From: Halalkalirubrum salinum | Lineage (GTDB): Archaea > Halobacteriota > Halobacteria > Halobacteriales > Haloferacaceae | Assembly (NCBI RefSeq): GCF_005543295.1 | Contig: NZ_SRSG01000009.1 | Location: forward strand, 90,628 to 154,627 | DNA: 64,000 nt | Direction of reading: 5' to 3' | Shown: positions 53,279 to 62,356 of the stretch, piece by piece | Layout of the letters: each line of letters opens with the position of its first letter | How positions within the stretch are numbered: the stretch's first letter is position 1 | The notes under the pieces: generated by a model | Database searches by the model: none | Told to the model about the DNA's origin: nothing | What the model saw: only the letters and a program-made list of their open reading frames with translations | Translations under genes and position numbers: made by a program

Positions 53279-54034
53279 TCAGCCGTCGTAGGTCCATTCA
53301 CGGAGGGCCTGGCGAACATAGTCGCCCTCAATTTCGCGGAAGTGTTCGTTGCTGCCGTCGAGATTGCCGAACTCGAAGTCGCGAACGACGACGACGGGCG
53401 TCCCACCGGCGCCCTCGCCGGCGACGAGGTTTGCCGCGGCGGCGAGTTCGTCGATCACGTTCTGCACCGTGACACCGAGTTCGCGGCCGTCGCGATCGCG
53501 TTCGCCTCGCCAGTCTCTGCTGGCGTTCATTCCGGCCCAGCCGATCGCGACACCCCGCTGGCCGTGTCTGAACGGCCGGCCACAGGTGTCGGTGATGATC
53601 ACGCGATCTGCCGCAAGGCCCGCGCGGAGTCGTTCGGCACTTTCTGTGGGTCGCTTTGGAAGCAATAGCAAATCGCTGTCGGCGACGTTCGATCGGTCAA
53701 TGCCTGCGTTTACGCCGACGTGACCGAAGCGCGTCTCGGTGAGCAAAAACGGGTCCTCCATGAGCAGTTCGACGCTCTCTTCGAGGACCGCCTGAATGAA
53801 CCGGGGGTCCGTCTCCTCACCGTGGCGCGAGGACAGCGTTGCCGCAATCTCTCGTGCCCGCGGTCCCGGCGGGAACGCCGAGAGCGACGCAGTCCGTCCC
53901 TCAGCCTTCGAGACGATTGTGCTCGCGACACAGACCACGTCGTCAGATTGGAGGTCGACACGATCGCGGACGAGCGCCGCAATGTCGTCGCCTGCAGTGA
54001 TTTCGGGGAGGTCTGGGACGGCGAACAATTCCAT
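53279..54034 (-). CDS. cofE: Coenzyme F420-0:L-glutamate ligase
   Basis: 251 residues from the ATG at 54034 (MELFAVPDLPEITAGDD). Family blocks: VCVASTIVSKAEGRTASL, TETRFGHVGVNAGIDRSN, ITDTCGRPFRHGQRGVAIG and ELAAAANLVAGEGAGGTPVVVVR. The enzyme adds gamma-glutamates to F420-0 using GTP. Forms a two-gene unit with the Mer-like oxidoreductase. Confidence 0.94.
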   Translation of the reverse strand: MELFAVPDLPEITAGDDIAALVRDRVDLQSDDVVCVASTIVSKAEGRTASLSAFPPGPRAREIAATLSSRHGEETDPRFIQAVLEESVELLMEDPFLLTETRFGHVGVNAGIDRSNVADSDLLLLPKRPTESAERLRAGLAADRVIITDTCGRPFRHGQRGVAIGWAGMNASRDWRGERDRDGRELGVTVQNVIDELAAAANLVAGEGAGGTPVVVVRDFEFGNLDGSNEHFREIEGDYVRQALREWTYDG

Positions 54035-54239
54035 ACAAATCGATCGGTGTCGCGCGTCAAAAGGCCGCCGATGGTGGTGAAAGGATCCGGTTACGGAACT
54101 TCGAGGAGCACGCCTGCCACTGCAGTTGAGCAGGGAATCGCACGGATACCTACATCCGGACATGAGGTACCCAGACATATTGTAAGAAGTTTGATACTTT
54201 ATCGAAACAACCGTGTAGCTGGACGCGAAAGAAGGAGGT

Positions 54240-55469
54240 ATGGACTCGATCGCGATCGCGTTTCTCCGAAACCGTGGAGACGTGCTGTTCGTCCGGTATC
54301 CCTCGGGAGACGCCGACGGCCCGTGGACCGGTATCGAGGCACCCGTCGACGATGGACAGCGGCCGCTCGAGGCAGTGCAGGCGGTGTTGACGGGATCGCT
54401 CGGCGTTGACGTGGACGCTATCGAACTGGCGTACGCCGGCGAATCAATCGAAACGCCCGCTGACGATGACGACGGGGAACCGCGGACCGTCTACCCGTTC
54501 ATGTTCGACACGGCAACGCGATCGATCGGCCCCGTCGAGCGCGCGGCTGCGACCGAGTGGTGTTCACCAACCGAACTGCTCGATCGCCCGACAGTGCCGG
54601 GATTGTGGACGGCGTATCGGGCGGTCGGTCCAACGCCAGAGTCGATCGCCGCCGACGAAGAACACGGCTCTGCAGAGCTGTCAATCCGTGCACTCAGCGC
54701 GTTGCGCGACGTCGCGGCGACCGCCACTGCGTTCGACACCGTCACCGAAACCGCACGGCAGCTTGTGGCAGCGCGTCCAAGTATGGCAGTCGTGTCGAAC
54801 CGTATCCATCGAGTGCTGGCTGAGGCGGATCGGACGCCAGCGGCAGTCCACGATCGGGCGATCGCGGCAATCGACGCCGCCGCCGACGCGGACGCACGGG
54901 CCGCACAGGCGGCCGCAGAACGGATCGACGGCACCGTACTGACGCTCTCGCGGTCGGGAACAGTTCTGGAGACGCTCGTTCGCTCCGGCGCGGGAGCGAT
55001 CGTCGCCGAGTCCCGCCCTGCGTGCGAGGGCGTTCAGGCGGCCGAACAGCTCGCTCGGAGTGGGCTCGACGTGACGCTGACGACCGACGCGGCTGCTGCG
55101 GTTCACGTGCACGACGGATCGGTCTCGGCGGTGCTCGTCGGCGCAGACACCGTGTTGCCGACCGGCGACGTCGTGAACAAGGTCGGCACGCTGGCTGTCT
55201 TGTTGGCCGCCGAGGCCGCAGACGTGCCGCGGTACGTCGTTGCCGCACAGGACAAGATTGCGCCCGAAGCGGAATTTTATCCCGTCGAAGGCGCAGTATC
55301 GGACATTTACGACGGCGAGGAGTCAATTGCGGTCTCGAATCCGACGTTCGATCGAACCCCGGCCACACACGTAACGGGCGTTATTACTGAGTCAGGCCTG
55401 CTCAGCGACGAGGATATCCAGATGATCGCCGCACAACACCGCGCGAACCGCTCGTGGCAACAGGGGTGA
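54240..55469 (+). CDS. Fusion of degenerate NUDIX domain and eIF2B-alpha-like domain
   Basis: 409 residues. Residues 1-125 look like a NUDIX fold, but the GxExxxx box is eroded (GIEAPVDDGQRPLEAVQAVL, no REUxEExG). Residues about 135-405 are eIF2B-alpha/ribose-1,5-bisphosphate isomerase-like: TLSRSGTVLETLV, ESRPACEGVQAAEQL, LVGADTVLPTGDVVNKVGTL, and YVVAAQDKI. The second domain may isomerise a sugar phosphate in nucleoside degradation. GGAGGT directly abuts the ATG with no spacer. Confidence 0.85.
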   Translation: MDSIAIAFLRNRGDVLFVRYPSGDADGPWTGIEAPVDDGQRPLEAVQAVLTGSLGVDVDAIELAYAGESIETPADDDDGEPRTVYPFMFDTATRSIGPVERAAATEWCSPTELLDRPTVPGLWTAYRAVGPTPESIAADEEHGSAELSIRALSALRDVAATATAFDTVTETARQLVAARPSMAVVSNRIHRVLAEADRTPAAVHDRAIAAIDAAADADARAAQAAAERIDGTVLTLSRSGTVLETLVRSGAGAIVAESRPACEGVQAAEQLARSGLDVTLTTDAAAAVHVHDGSVSAVLVGADTVLPTGDVVNKVGTLAVLLAAEAADVPRYVVAAQDKIAPEAEFYPVEGAVSDIYDGEESIAVSNPTFDRTPATHVTGVITESGLLSDEDIQMIAAQHRANRSWQQG

Positions 55470-55656
55470 GTGCACTTGGACTCATATCACAGGTGTTGAT
55501 GGTTCGCCGAATGAGTGGATTCAAACCGATCGATCGCCGAGAGTGAAGCGGTGGCAGTGACGAGGGTTACCCCCACTGAGCCCCGTCTGATGAGGGACCA
55601 CCACCGAGCCACCGTTCGACAACCGCGGCGAAAATCGGATCATTGAACAACACCCC

Positions 55657-56598
55657 ATGAGAGCCGTCAGTATGGAACTCGATCGGGTTGCAATCCACGA
55701 GTCCGTATCGATCGTTTTCGACCCAGAGAACCTACAAGCCGAACTCTCGGAGCTTCCCGTGACCGTCGAAACGGTGCAAGACGGCGAGCTGTTCGATCGA
55801 ACCGACGCAGTTGTCGCATTCGGTCCCGGTGAGAATTTTCTCGACGCCGGCTGGGTCCATTGCATTCGCGCAGGATACGACGAGTTCGACATCGACACCT
55901 ACGAGCGCGACGGTGTAATACTCACGAACAGCACGGGGATTCACGGCACGTCTGTCGGCGAGACCGTCACTGGCTACCTGCTCGCATTCGCCCGTCGGCT
56001 GCACCGCTATCGCGATCGTCAAGCCCGTCGGACATGGGAACGCGAGCCAAAAGACGTGCCCTTTACACTTGCTGGAGAGACAATTTGCGTCGTTGGACTC
56101 GGGACGCTCGGGCAGGGAATCGCTGCGCGGGCAAACGGGCTCAAAATGAACGTGGTCGGTGTTCGACGCTCAGGTGCAGAGACACCGGGCGTCGAAGCGG
56201 TGTTTACGCCCGATCAGCTCGAGTCAGCAGTAGAGGACGCCCGATTCGTCGCGATCGCCACCCCGTTGACCGATGAAACCGAGGGGATGATCGATGGATC
56301 CGTCTTCGAAGCAATGCGCGAGGACGCATACCTCATCAACGTCGCTCGGGGACCGGTCGTCGACGAATCGGCGCTCATTGCGGCGATTGAACGCGAGGCG
56401 ATCGCCGGTGCCGGACTCGACGTCTTCGAGACTGAGCCGCTCGCAGAGACCTCGCCGCTTTGGGACTTCGAGAACGTGATCATCACCCCACACGTCGCGG
56501 CGATGACAAACACCTATCACGAGGATATCGCTGCGGTTGTTCGCGAGAACGTCGATCGGCTCGAACGCGGTGAGCCGTGGTACAACCGAGTCGTGTGA
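55657..56598 (+). CDS. D-2-hydroxyacid dehydrogenase
   Basis: 313 residues (alternative start 55672, MELDRVAIHES). NAD-binding motif VVGLGTLGQGIAAR at about 146, catalytic Arg in INVARGPVVDESAL, Glu in VFETEPLAETSPLWD, and His in VIITPHVAAMT. Reduces 2-keto acids or oxidises D-2-hydroxy acids. Single gene, convergent with engB (18-bp gap). Confidence 0.92.
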   Translation: MRAVSMELDRVAIHESVSIVFDPENLQAELSELPVTVETVQDGELFDRTDAVVAFGPGENFLDAGWVHCIRAGYDEFDIDTYERDGVILTNSTGIHGTSVGETVTGYLLAFARRLHRYRDRQARRTWEREPKDVPFTLAGETICVVGLGTLGQGIAARANGLKMNVVGVRRSGAETPGVEAVFTPDQLESAVEDARFVAIATPLTDETEGMIDGSVFEAMREDAYLINVARGPVVDESALIAAIEREAIAGAGLDVFETEPLAETSPLWDFENVIITPHVAAMTNTYHEDIAAVVRENVDRLERGEPWYNRVV

Positions 56599-56616
56599 TC
56601 GAGCAAAATCGAGCGG

Positions 56617-57243
56617 TTACCCGCGGACGAGTCCCAGCAGATCGTCCCGGTTAGCCTCGTGGACGTGATGGGCGAGAACGTCTCGGAGCGGGCCGATCGA
56701 CCCCCGTTTTGCGATGATCGGCGCGATCGTGTCGTCGGCCCACTGCTGCCACGGCGGGAACAACCCGAGTCGATCACAAAGGTCGTCGAGACGCTCGTCT
56801 TTGTCGCCGACTTTGTCCATCTTGTTGACCGCGACGACCGCCGGAATCTGCAGCTCCTCGAGAAAGCCAAACAGCTCGACGTCGTGGGGGATCTCGCCGC
56901 GTTTCTCGTGGCGATCGATGATGTCGATGACGCTTTTCCCGTCGACGACGAGTACACCGGCGAGGATATGCTCGGCGTTGTCCTCGAGGTACCGAACGAC
57001 GTTGGTCTTGATTTCCTCACGGACGGCTTCTTCGACGCCAGACATGAAGCCAAATCCCGGCAGGTCGGTGAACATGAAATCCTTGCCAGCCCAGTCGTAG
57101 TGGTTGGGCGATCGGGTGACCCCCGGCTTCTTGCCGGTATTAAATTGGTGGCCGGTAAGCTCGCGCATGATCGTCGACTTGCCGACGTTCGAGCGCCCGA
57201 GGAGAACGATCTCAGCGTTACGATCGGGGCGAGGGTCGAACAT
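56617..57243 (-). CDS. engB: EngB-family GTP-binding protein
   Basis: 208 residues. G1 is [10 protein letters not shown]3 is DLPGFGFM, G4 is NKMDK. The segment [17 protein letters not shown] is the switch I region. EngB/YihA GTPases assist large-subunit ribosome assembly in Bacteria; archaeal homologues are assumed to act likewise. Confidence 0.94.
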   Translation of the reverse strand: MFDPRPDRNAEIVLLGRSNVGKSTIMRELTGHQFNTGKKPGVTRSPNHYDWAGKDFMFTDLPGFGFMSGVEEAVREEIKTNVVRYLEDNAEHILAGVLVVDGKSVIDIIDRHEKRGEIPHDVELFGFLEELQIPAVVAVNKMDKVGDKDERLDDLCDRLGLFPPWQQWADDTIAPIIAKRGSIGPLRDVLAHHVHEANRDDLLGLVRG

Positions 57244-57331
57244 ACCTGTTCGTACCAGCGACGGCCGGATACGTGTTGCGTTCGGTCACCTGAATCGCCA
57301 AATGGAAGTCGCCGCACAGGATAGGAAGGAT

Positions 57332-58756
57332 ATGTCGTCCGCGCGCAGAATGGCAGACGCCCTCACGCGAGCGCTCGATCGGCTCGGGATTATCCAGGCC
57401 GACCGGCTGGGACCGACTGTCGACCTCGCGTGGCCGCGCGTGGTCACCGGCTTTGCGATCATGTCCAAACAGACCGCTGACCTCGCGATGGTCGGCATCG
57501 CCGTCGGGACCGCCGGCACTGCGGGACTGGCGTTCGCGCTCGGATACTGGAGCATCGTCGTCCTGCTCGGGTTGGGTCTCGCCGGCGGGACAGTGAGCCT
57601 GGTGTCACAAAATTACGGCGGCGACAGGGCCGATCGGGCATCGCTCGTCGTCAAACAAAGCGTCGTGGTCGCTGTGGCATTGTCGCTCCCGATTATGGTT
57701 GGCTTCGCAGTATTCGCCGAGGAGCTGATCGCCATCCTCGGTGCGGATCCCGAGCCGCTTCGACATGGCACCGTGTATCTGCTTTTGATCACGCCGGCAA
57801 TCCTCTTCGAACTGCTGAATCTCATTGCGAGCCGGACGTACACCGGTGTCGGCGACACGTTTACCGAGATGGTCGCCCGTAGCGGTGGGGCAGTCCTCAA
57901 CGTCGTTCTCAGCGCGCTTTTCATCTTCGGATTCGGAATGGGCGTCGCCGGTGCCGCCCTCGGTACGACGCTTTCGACTGCCGCGGTGATGGTCATCCTT
58001 GGCTGGGGGATGATCGGCCGCTCCTACGGGAGGCTCGGGATGGAGCCGAGTCCGGTGCCAATTTCCCGATCGACACCGCTTGTCGAGCCGGCAATCATTC
58101 GCCAACTGCTCGAGGTGTCCGCGCCCGAGATCGGTCGGCGGTTGGCCCAGGGACTGGTCGTGTTCCCGCTGCTTTGGATCGCCGCCTCTTTCGGGCCAGT
58201 TGTTGTAACCGCCTTCGAGGTTGCACGGCGAGTCCGAGCGATGATCAACAGCATTAACTGGGGAATGTCGTTGGCGTCGAGCTCGCTCGTTGGCCAACAC
58301 CTCGGCGCCGGCAAGGAGACAGAAGCCGGCGGCTACGGTTCAGACATCATCAGCCTCTCGATGATCATCTACCTCTTCGCTTCGGCCGTCGTCGTCGTTT
58401 TCGCGGCCCCGATCGCCCAGGTGTTCGTCTCAGGCGCCGATGAACTGGCCGTGACGACGACGTTCGTCGTCGTTTCGGCGATCAGCGCCGTCGGACTCGG
58501 ACTCGACGGTACCGCGTCTGGCGCGCTCGTCGGAGCTGGTGATACGCGGTTGCCCTTCCTCGCCTCCCTTGTCGGCCGGTACGTCTTCGCGATTCCCGCA
58601 GCGATCGCGGGATTGGTCACACCACTCGGTATCCTGGGGATTTATTTCGCTCTCGTACTGGAATCGTTCATTCCGGGCGTGATAAACTACGGCCTGTTCA
58701 AAACGGGACGGTGGAAGATTGTGAGCCGGCGATACCGCCCGAGTGCGAGCGAGTAA
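57332..58756 (+). CDS. MATE-family multidrug/toxin efflux transporter
   Basis: 474 residues from the ATG at 57332 (MSSARRMADALTRAL), with a purine-rich AGGAAGG just upstream; 57302 and 57350 are alternatives. Twelve TM segments in two MatE repeats (about 30-190 and 255-420), with VSLVSQNYGGDRADRA and SSLVGQHLGAGKETEA at equivalent positions. Exports cationic compounds by Na+ or H+ antiport. Divergent from engB. Confidence 0.9.
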   Translation: MSSARRMADALTRALDRLGIIQADRLGPTVDLAWPRVVTGFAIMSKQTADLAMVGIAVGTAGTAGLAFALGYWSIVVLLGLGLAGGTVSLVSQNYGGDRADRASLVVKQSVVVAVALSLPIMVGFAVFAEELIAILGADPEPLRHGTVYLLLITPAILFELLNLIASRTYTGVGDTFTEMVARSGGAVLNVVLSALFIFGFGMGVAGAALGTTLSTAAVMVILGWGMIGRSYGRLGMEPSPVPISRSTPLVEPAIIRQLLEVSAPEIGRRLAQGLVVFPLLWIAASFGPVVVTAFEVARRVRAMINSINWGMSLASSSLVGQHLGAGKETEAGGYGSDIISLSMIIYLFASAVVVVFAAPIAQVFVSGADELAVTTTFVVVSAISAVGLGLDGTASGALVGAGDTRLPFLASLVGRYVFAIPAAIAGLVTPLGILGIYFALVLESFIPGVINYGLFKTGRWKIVSRRYRPSASE

Positions 58757-58796
58757 GCCTCACAGCAGACCCGTTCGGGGGTGCGGCGTCCGCAGT

Positions 58797-58804
58797 TTTT
58801 TATT
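58797..58804 (+). promoter_or_regulatory. TATA-like box of the DUF389 gene
   Basis: TTTTTATT, 22-29 bp before the GTG start at 58826. Confidence 0.55.
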
Positions 58805-58825
58805 CGTTAGCCGTGAGAACCGACC

Positions 58826-60121
58826 GTGCGCCTCGTCGAAATACTCGTTCCGACCGGAAAGAAACAGGCTGTTCTCGACATCCTCGAAGACGAGAAAATC
58901 GACTACGTGGTAACACCGGAGTCGAGCAACCGGGGGTTCGCCGCGGTCGTGACGTTTCCGCTGCCCATTGGAGCAGTCGAAGAGGTGATCGAGGAGCTCC
59001 GAGAAATCGGCATCGACGAGAACACATATACGGTGATCGTCGAGACCGAAACGGTGATTTCTCGGCGATTCGATCGCCTCGAAGAGCGCTACGCTGTGGA
59101 AGGTGAATCCGACGAGACGATCGCTCGCGAGGAACTGCAGACAAAAGCTAAGAAGCTCACCTCGAGCAATACGACCTACGTGCTCATGACCGTCGTGAGC
59201 GCGGTCATCGCGACCGCCGGGCTGTTGTTGAATTCGGCGGCAACCGTCGTCGGATCGATGGTCATCGCGCCGCTCATCGGCCCGGCAATGGCCGCAAGTG
59301 TCGGGACAGTCGTCGACGACGAGGAGCTGTTTCGTCGAGGAATCAAACTACAGTTGCTCGGGGTTGGTCTCGCGATCGCGAGTGCGGCGATCTTCGCGAC
59401 CGCACTCCGCTTTGGCAACCTCGTTCCACCGGGGCTTGACCCCCTTTCGATCCCGCAAGTCGAAGAGCGGCTCGCGCCGAACGTACTCGTATTAGCGGTG
59501 GCACTTGGAGCCGGTATCGCCGGTATTGTCAGCCTGACGACGGGCGTTTCGACCGCGCTCGTCGGCGTTATGATCGCGGTCGCGTTGATTCCGCCGGCCG
59601 CAGCTGTCGGTATCGGAATCGCGTACGGGCTCACGACGCTCGCAGTGGGCGCGTTCATATTTGTCTCAGTGAACGTATTGTCGATCAACCTCGCGGCACT
59701 CGTCGTGTTGTGGTACAGCGGCTACCGACCCGTCGGCTGGTTTCGCGCCGAGTCGGCGCGATCGACGACGCTCAAGCGGATCGCCGTGCTTGCGATCGGA
59801 GTACTTGTGTTAACAGCGGTGCTTGGCGGCGTCAGCTACGACACCTACTCGGGCGCTGTCGACGAACAAGAGATCCGCAGCGCAATCGACGCCGAGTTGG
59901 ACGAGCCAACATATGGCGACGCGGCTGCCGTCGAGGTGTCCGTTCAGCGGATGGACGGAGCGTACCCCCGCAAGCCGAAGGCAGTCACCGTCACAGTCGC
60001 ATCGAGCGATCCCGAGGAGGAGTCCGGACTTGCAGACGCATTTGCAGAGCGGATCCACGAGCGAACCGGCCACAGTGTCCAGGTAGAGGTTCGGTATCTG
60101 CGGACCGAACACTCGGGGTGA
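58826..60121 (+). CDS. DUF389/TIGR00341 membrane protein
   Basis: 431 residues with a GTG start. A cytoplasmic N-terminal domain (about 1-110, MRLVEILVPTGKKQAVLDIL) resembles an ACT-like fold. Six hydrophobic segments follow with the family signature GLLLNSAATVVGSMVIAPLIGPAMAASVGT at about 132-160. A soluble C-terminal domain covers about 335-431. Function unknown. Confidence 0.9.
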   Translation: MRLVEILVPTGKKQAVLDILEDEKIDYVVTPESSNRGFAAVVTFPLPIGAVEEVIEELREIGIDENTYTVIVETETVISRRFDRLEERYAVEGESDETIAREELQTKAKKLTSSNTTYVLMTVVSAVIATAGLLLNSAATVVGSMVIAPLIGPAMAASVGTVVDDEELFRRGIKLQLLGVGLAIASAAIFATALRFGNLVPPGLDPLSIPQVEERLAPNVLVLAVALGAGIAGIVSLTTGVSTALVGVMIAVALIPPAAAVGIGIAYGLTTLAVGAFIFVSVNVLSINLAALVVLWYSGYRPVGWFRAESARSTTLKRIAVLAIGVLVLTAVLGGVSYDTYSGAVDEQEIRSAIDAELDEPTYGDAAAVEVSVQRMDGAYPRKPKAVTVTVASSDPEEESGLADAFAERIHERTGHSVQVEVRYLRTEHSG

Positions 60122-60139
60122 ACGCGATCGAGGTCAGTT

Positions 60140-61111
60140 TTAGTTGTCCCGTGACGGAAGGTCTGGCGTAAAGCCGACTGCCTCGACCGCAAGATCAACG
60201 ACAGCGTCGACACCCTCGTCGTTCAGGACACTCATGTACGCGTCAGCCTCGACCTCGCGAGACCGATCGGCCTTGTTTGCGACTGTTAATACCGGCACAT
60301 TGCGATCGGCGAAGCGCGCCTCAACGGCATCACGAAGCTCTAGTTGCACCGACAGCGGATAGCCGCAGTCACCCGAAGGATCGACCACGAATACGACCGC
60401 ATCCGCGAGGTGTTCGAGTGCGCTGACTGCCTGTTTTTCGATATCGTTTCTGTCTGCCTCCGGACGATCGAGCAGCCCCGGCGTGTCGATAATCTGATAC
60501 CGGACGCGATCGCGTTCGAAGTGGCCGATCTGGACCCCCTTTGTGGTAAACGGGTACTCGGCGATCTCATTTGTTGCACGGGTAACCCCGTTGACGAACG
60601 AGGATTTGCCGACGTTCGGGTAGCCAGCAACGACGATCGCCGGCTCGTCGGGGCGGATGTCAGGCAAGCCCTTCAGCTCGTCTCTGGCCTCCCCAAGCAA
60701 CAGGAGGTCGTCCTCAATCTCCTCGACGATGTCGGCCATACGCGCGAACGCCTGCTTGCGGTGTTTCCTGGCGAGGTCCGGGTCAGTCTTTCTGAGCTTC
60801 GGGGCGTACTCCTCGCCGATCGAGCGGATCTGTCTGCTGGCCCACTGGACTTCAGAAAGGCTCTGTCGAACCGCGTCGACGTCGACGATCGCGTCCGCAA
60901 GTTCGTAGTAGAACGGGTCAACGGTGCTGAAGTCGGGCCACGCGGTAACCACATTCTGGAGGTTGTCTGAGAGGATATTGACCGCGATCGTGAGCATCGA
61001 CTGTTGGGCCTCGAGGCCGCCTTTCGCCCGGCCGGCGCGAGCAGCCCGCGAGAACGCCTTGTCGATGAGCTCCGCCGATCGCGGTGTCGTCGGAAGGGTC
61101 TCAAAAATCAT
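60140..61111 (-). CDS. NOG1-type GTPase
   Basis: 323 residues. A helical N-terminal NOG1 domain (about 1-155, FETLPTTPRSAELIDKAFSRA) precedes the OBG-like G domain: G1 GYPNVGKSS, switch I YPFTTKGVQIG, G3 DTPGLLDRP, G4 NKADR. NOG1 is needed for 60S assembly in eukaryotes, and archaeal homologues presumably act in 50S biogenesis. Lies next to RNase P RNA on the same strand. Confidence 0.93.
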   Translation of the reverse strand: MIFETLPTTPRSAELIDKAFSRAARAGRAKGGLEAQQSMLTIAVNILSDNLQNVVTAWPDFSTVDPFYYELADAIVDVDAVRQSLSEVQWASRQIRSIGEEYAPKLRKTDPDLARKHRKQAFARMADIVEEIEDDLLLLGEARDELKGLPDIRPDEPAIVVAGYPNVGKSSFVNGVTRATNEIAEYPFTTKGVQIGHFERDRVRYQIIDTPGLLDRPEADRNDIEKQAVSALEHLADAVVFVVDPSGDCGYPLSVQLELRDAVEARFADRNVPVLTVANKADRSREVEADAYMSVLNDEGVDAVVDLAVEAVGFTPDLPSRDN

Positions 61112-61212
61112 TTCATGGATCTACTCGCGCCGCAGATAAAAGCGCGTCCGTTCACGTACCACCGTGTTTGTCGTAGCCACGATCGACAGCGCAGCGGCTC
61201 GACGAGTGAATG

Positions 61213-61583
61213 CGGCTGAGAGGAGTAAGCCCCCTTCTGTTTCGACCCGACATTCCGCTGAGCGTCCGTCGCCGTGTTCGGACTACCTCGAGGAGCCAAC
61301 CGACCGGAGCCGATCGGCCCCCCTGGCGCGGACTTGCACCGGTGAGGATTCGCCGTTCCATCCGTTCTCGACCGTCCCCGTGACCGCGAGGTCACAATCT
61401 CTCGGCGGGTTAGCTTCCTTCCTTTACAGGTCGGTTCGCACGCCTCATCGATCGGGCCGAGGGGTCTCGTTTCTGTTCCAGTGCCAGCCGTCTCCGACTC
61501 CGGGCTTGTGCCCGGTCACCTGTCCGAACGGTGGGGGGACTTTCCTCATGGCCGAAGCCACGGGAGTCGGGCTCTCTCTGCCG
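61213..61583 (-). ncRNA. rnpB: RNase P RNA (archaeal type A)
   Basis: The minus strand carries the conserved 5' core GAGGAAAGTCCCCCCACC (complement of 61531-61549, approximately) and the 3' core ACAGAAGGGGGCTTA, the two halves of helix P4. The termini pair as P1: GGCAGAGAG at the 5' end with CTCTCAGCC at the 3' end, one A-A mismatch. About 370 nt, normal for haloarchaea. A CTTATT box at 61606-61611 lies about 25 bp upstream. Ends are inferred from P1 and may be off by a few bases. Confidence 0.92.
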
Positions 61584-61605
61584 GCTGATGTAGCCGTGCT
61601 GGGCG

Positions 61606-61611
61606 AATAAG
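61606..61611 (-). promoter_or_regulatory. TATA-like box of RNase P RNA
   Basis: CTTATT on the minus strand, about 23-28 bp upstream of the inferred 5' end. Confidence 0.5.
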
Positions 61612-61735
61612 CGATTCGGTCCGACGACAAGACTGCGGTAGCTCCTTTTTCGAGCCGCGTCAAGGGCGCTGAATCCCTCATGATCCCTCACGCAAAAGGA
61701 AAGCGTTGAAGTTGAACCGGGTCTTTTAGGTGTAT

Positions 61736-62338
61736 ATGTCACGTGCTCAGTCGGTCGAGCTATCCTACGACGATGGTGTCCGCGCTGTCGAACTTGCGCG
61801 AGAGGCCGTCGAGTCGTATGTCCGCCACGGGCAGCGCGAACATCCTGGCAGCATGCGCGAGACGTTTTACACCCGCACCGGCGCGTTTGTCCGACTGCAG
61901 TCCCGACGTGGTCGCGGCCGGCTACGGGGCTGTGCGGGGTCAATCCATGAATCTGACCAGCTGGGACACGCGATCGTCGAAGCCGCGATCCAGGCAGCAT
62001 CCGGCGATTCCGCTGGCAGTGAAGTCACCACAAACGAGCTGGATGACCTGCTTATTTCAGTGTGTGTCGTCTGTAACACCGTCTTGACCGACAATCCAGT
62101 CGACGATCTCGAACTGGGCACCCATGGGGTGACAATCGACACGGGCGAGACATACACCTCAATGTACCCGACGCTGCCGGTCGAACACGGCTGGAGCAAA
62201 GAGAAGTTCCTCTCTCGCGCGTGCCGAAAGGCCGGGCTCTCGCCGCTTGCGTGGCAAGACGACGAGACCATGGTCACCCTCTTCGAAGGAAAGGTATTCC
62301 GCGAGCGCCTCGATCACGGCAGTATCGAGTCGATCTGA
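61736..62338 (+). CDS. AMMECR1/TIGR00296 family protein
   Basis: 200 residues from the ATG at 61736 (MSRAQSVELSYDDG). Signature blocks: GAFVRLQSRRGRGRLRGCAGSI (the LRGCIG-type motif with Cys), ASGDSAGSEVTTNELDDLLISV, and LPVEHGWSKEKFLSRACRKAGL. The function of this universal family is not established. Divergent from RNase P RNA. Confidence 0.93.
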   Translation: MSRAQSVELSYDDGVRAVELAREAVESYVRHGQREHPGSMRETFYTRTGAFVRLQSRRGRGRLRGCAGSIHESDQLGHAIVEAAIQAASGDSAGSEVTTNELDDLLISVCVVCNTVLTDNPVDDLELGTHGVTIDTGETYTSMYPTLPVEHGWSKEKFLSRACRKAGLSPLAWQDDETMVTLFEGKVFRERLDHGSIESI

Positions 62339-62356
62339 TTGATCGGCTTCCAACGA

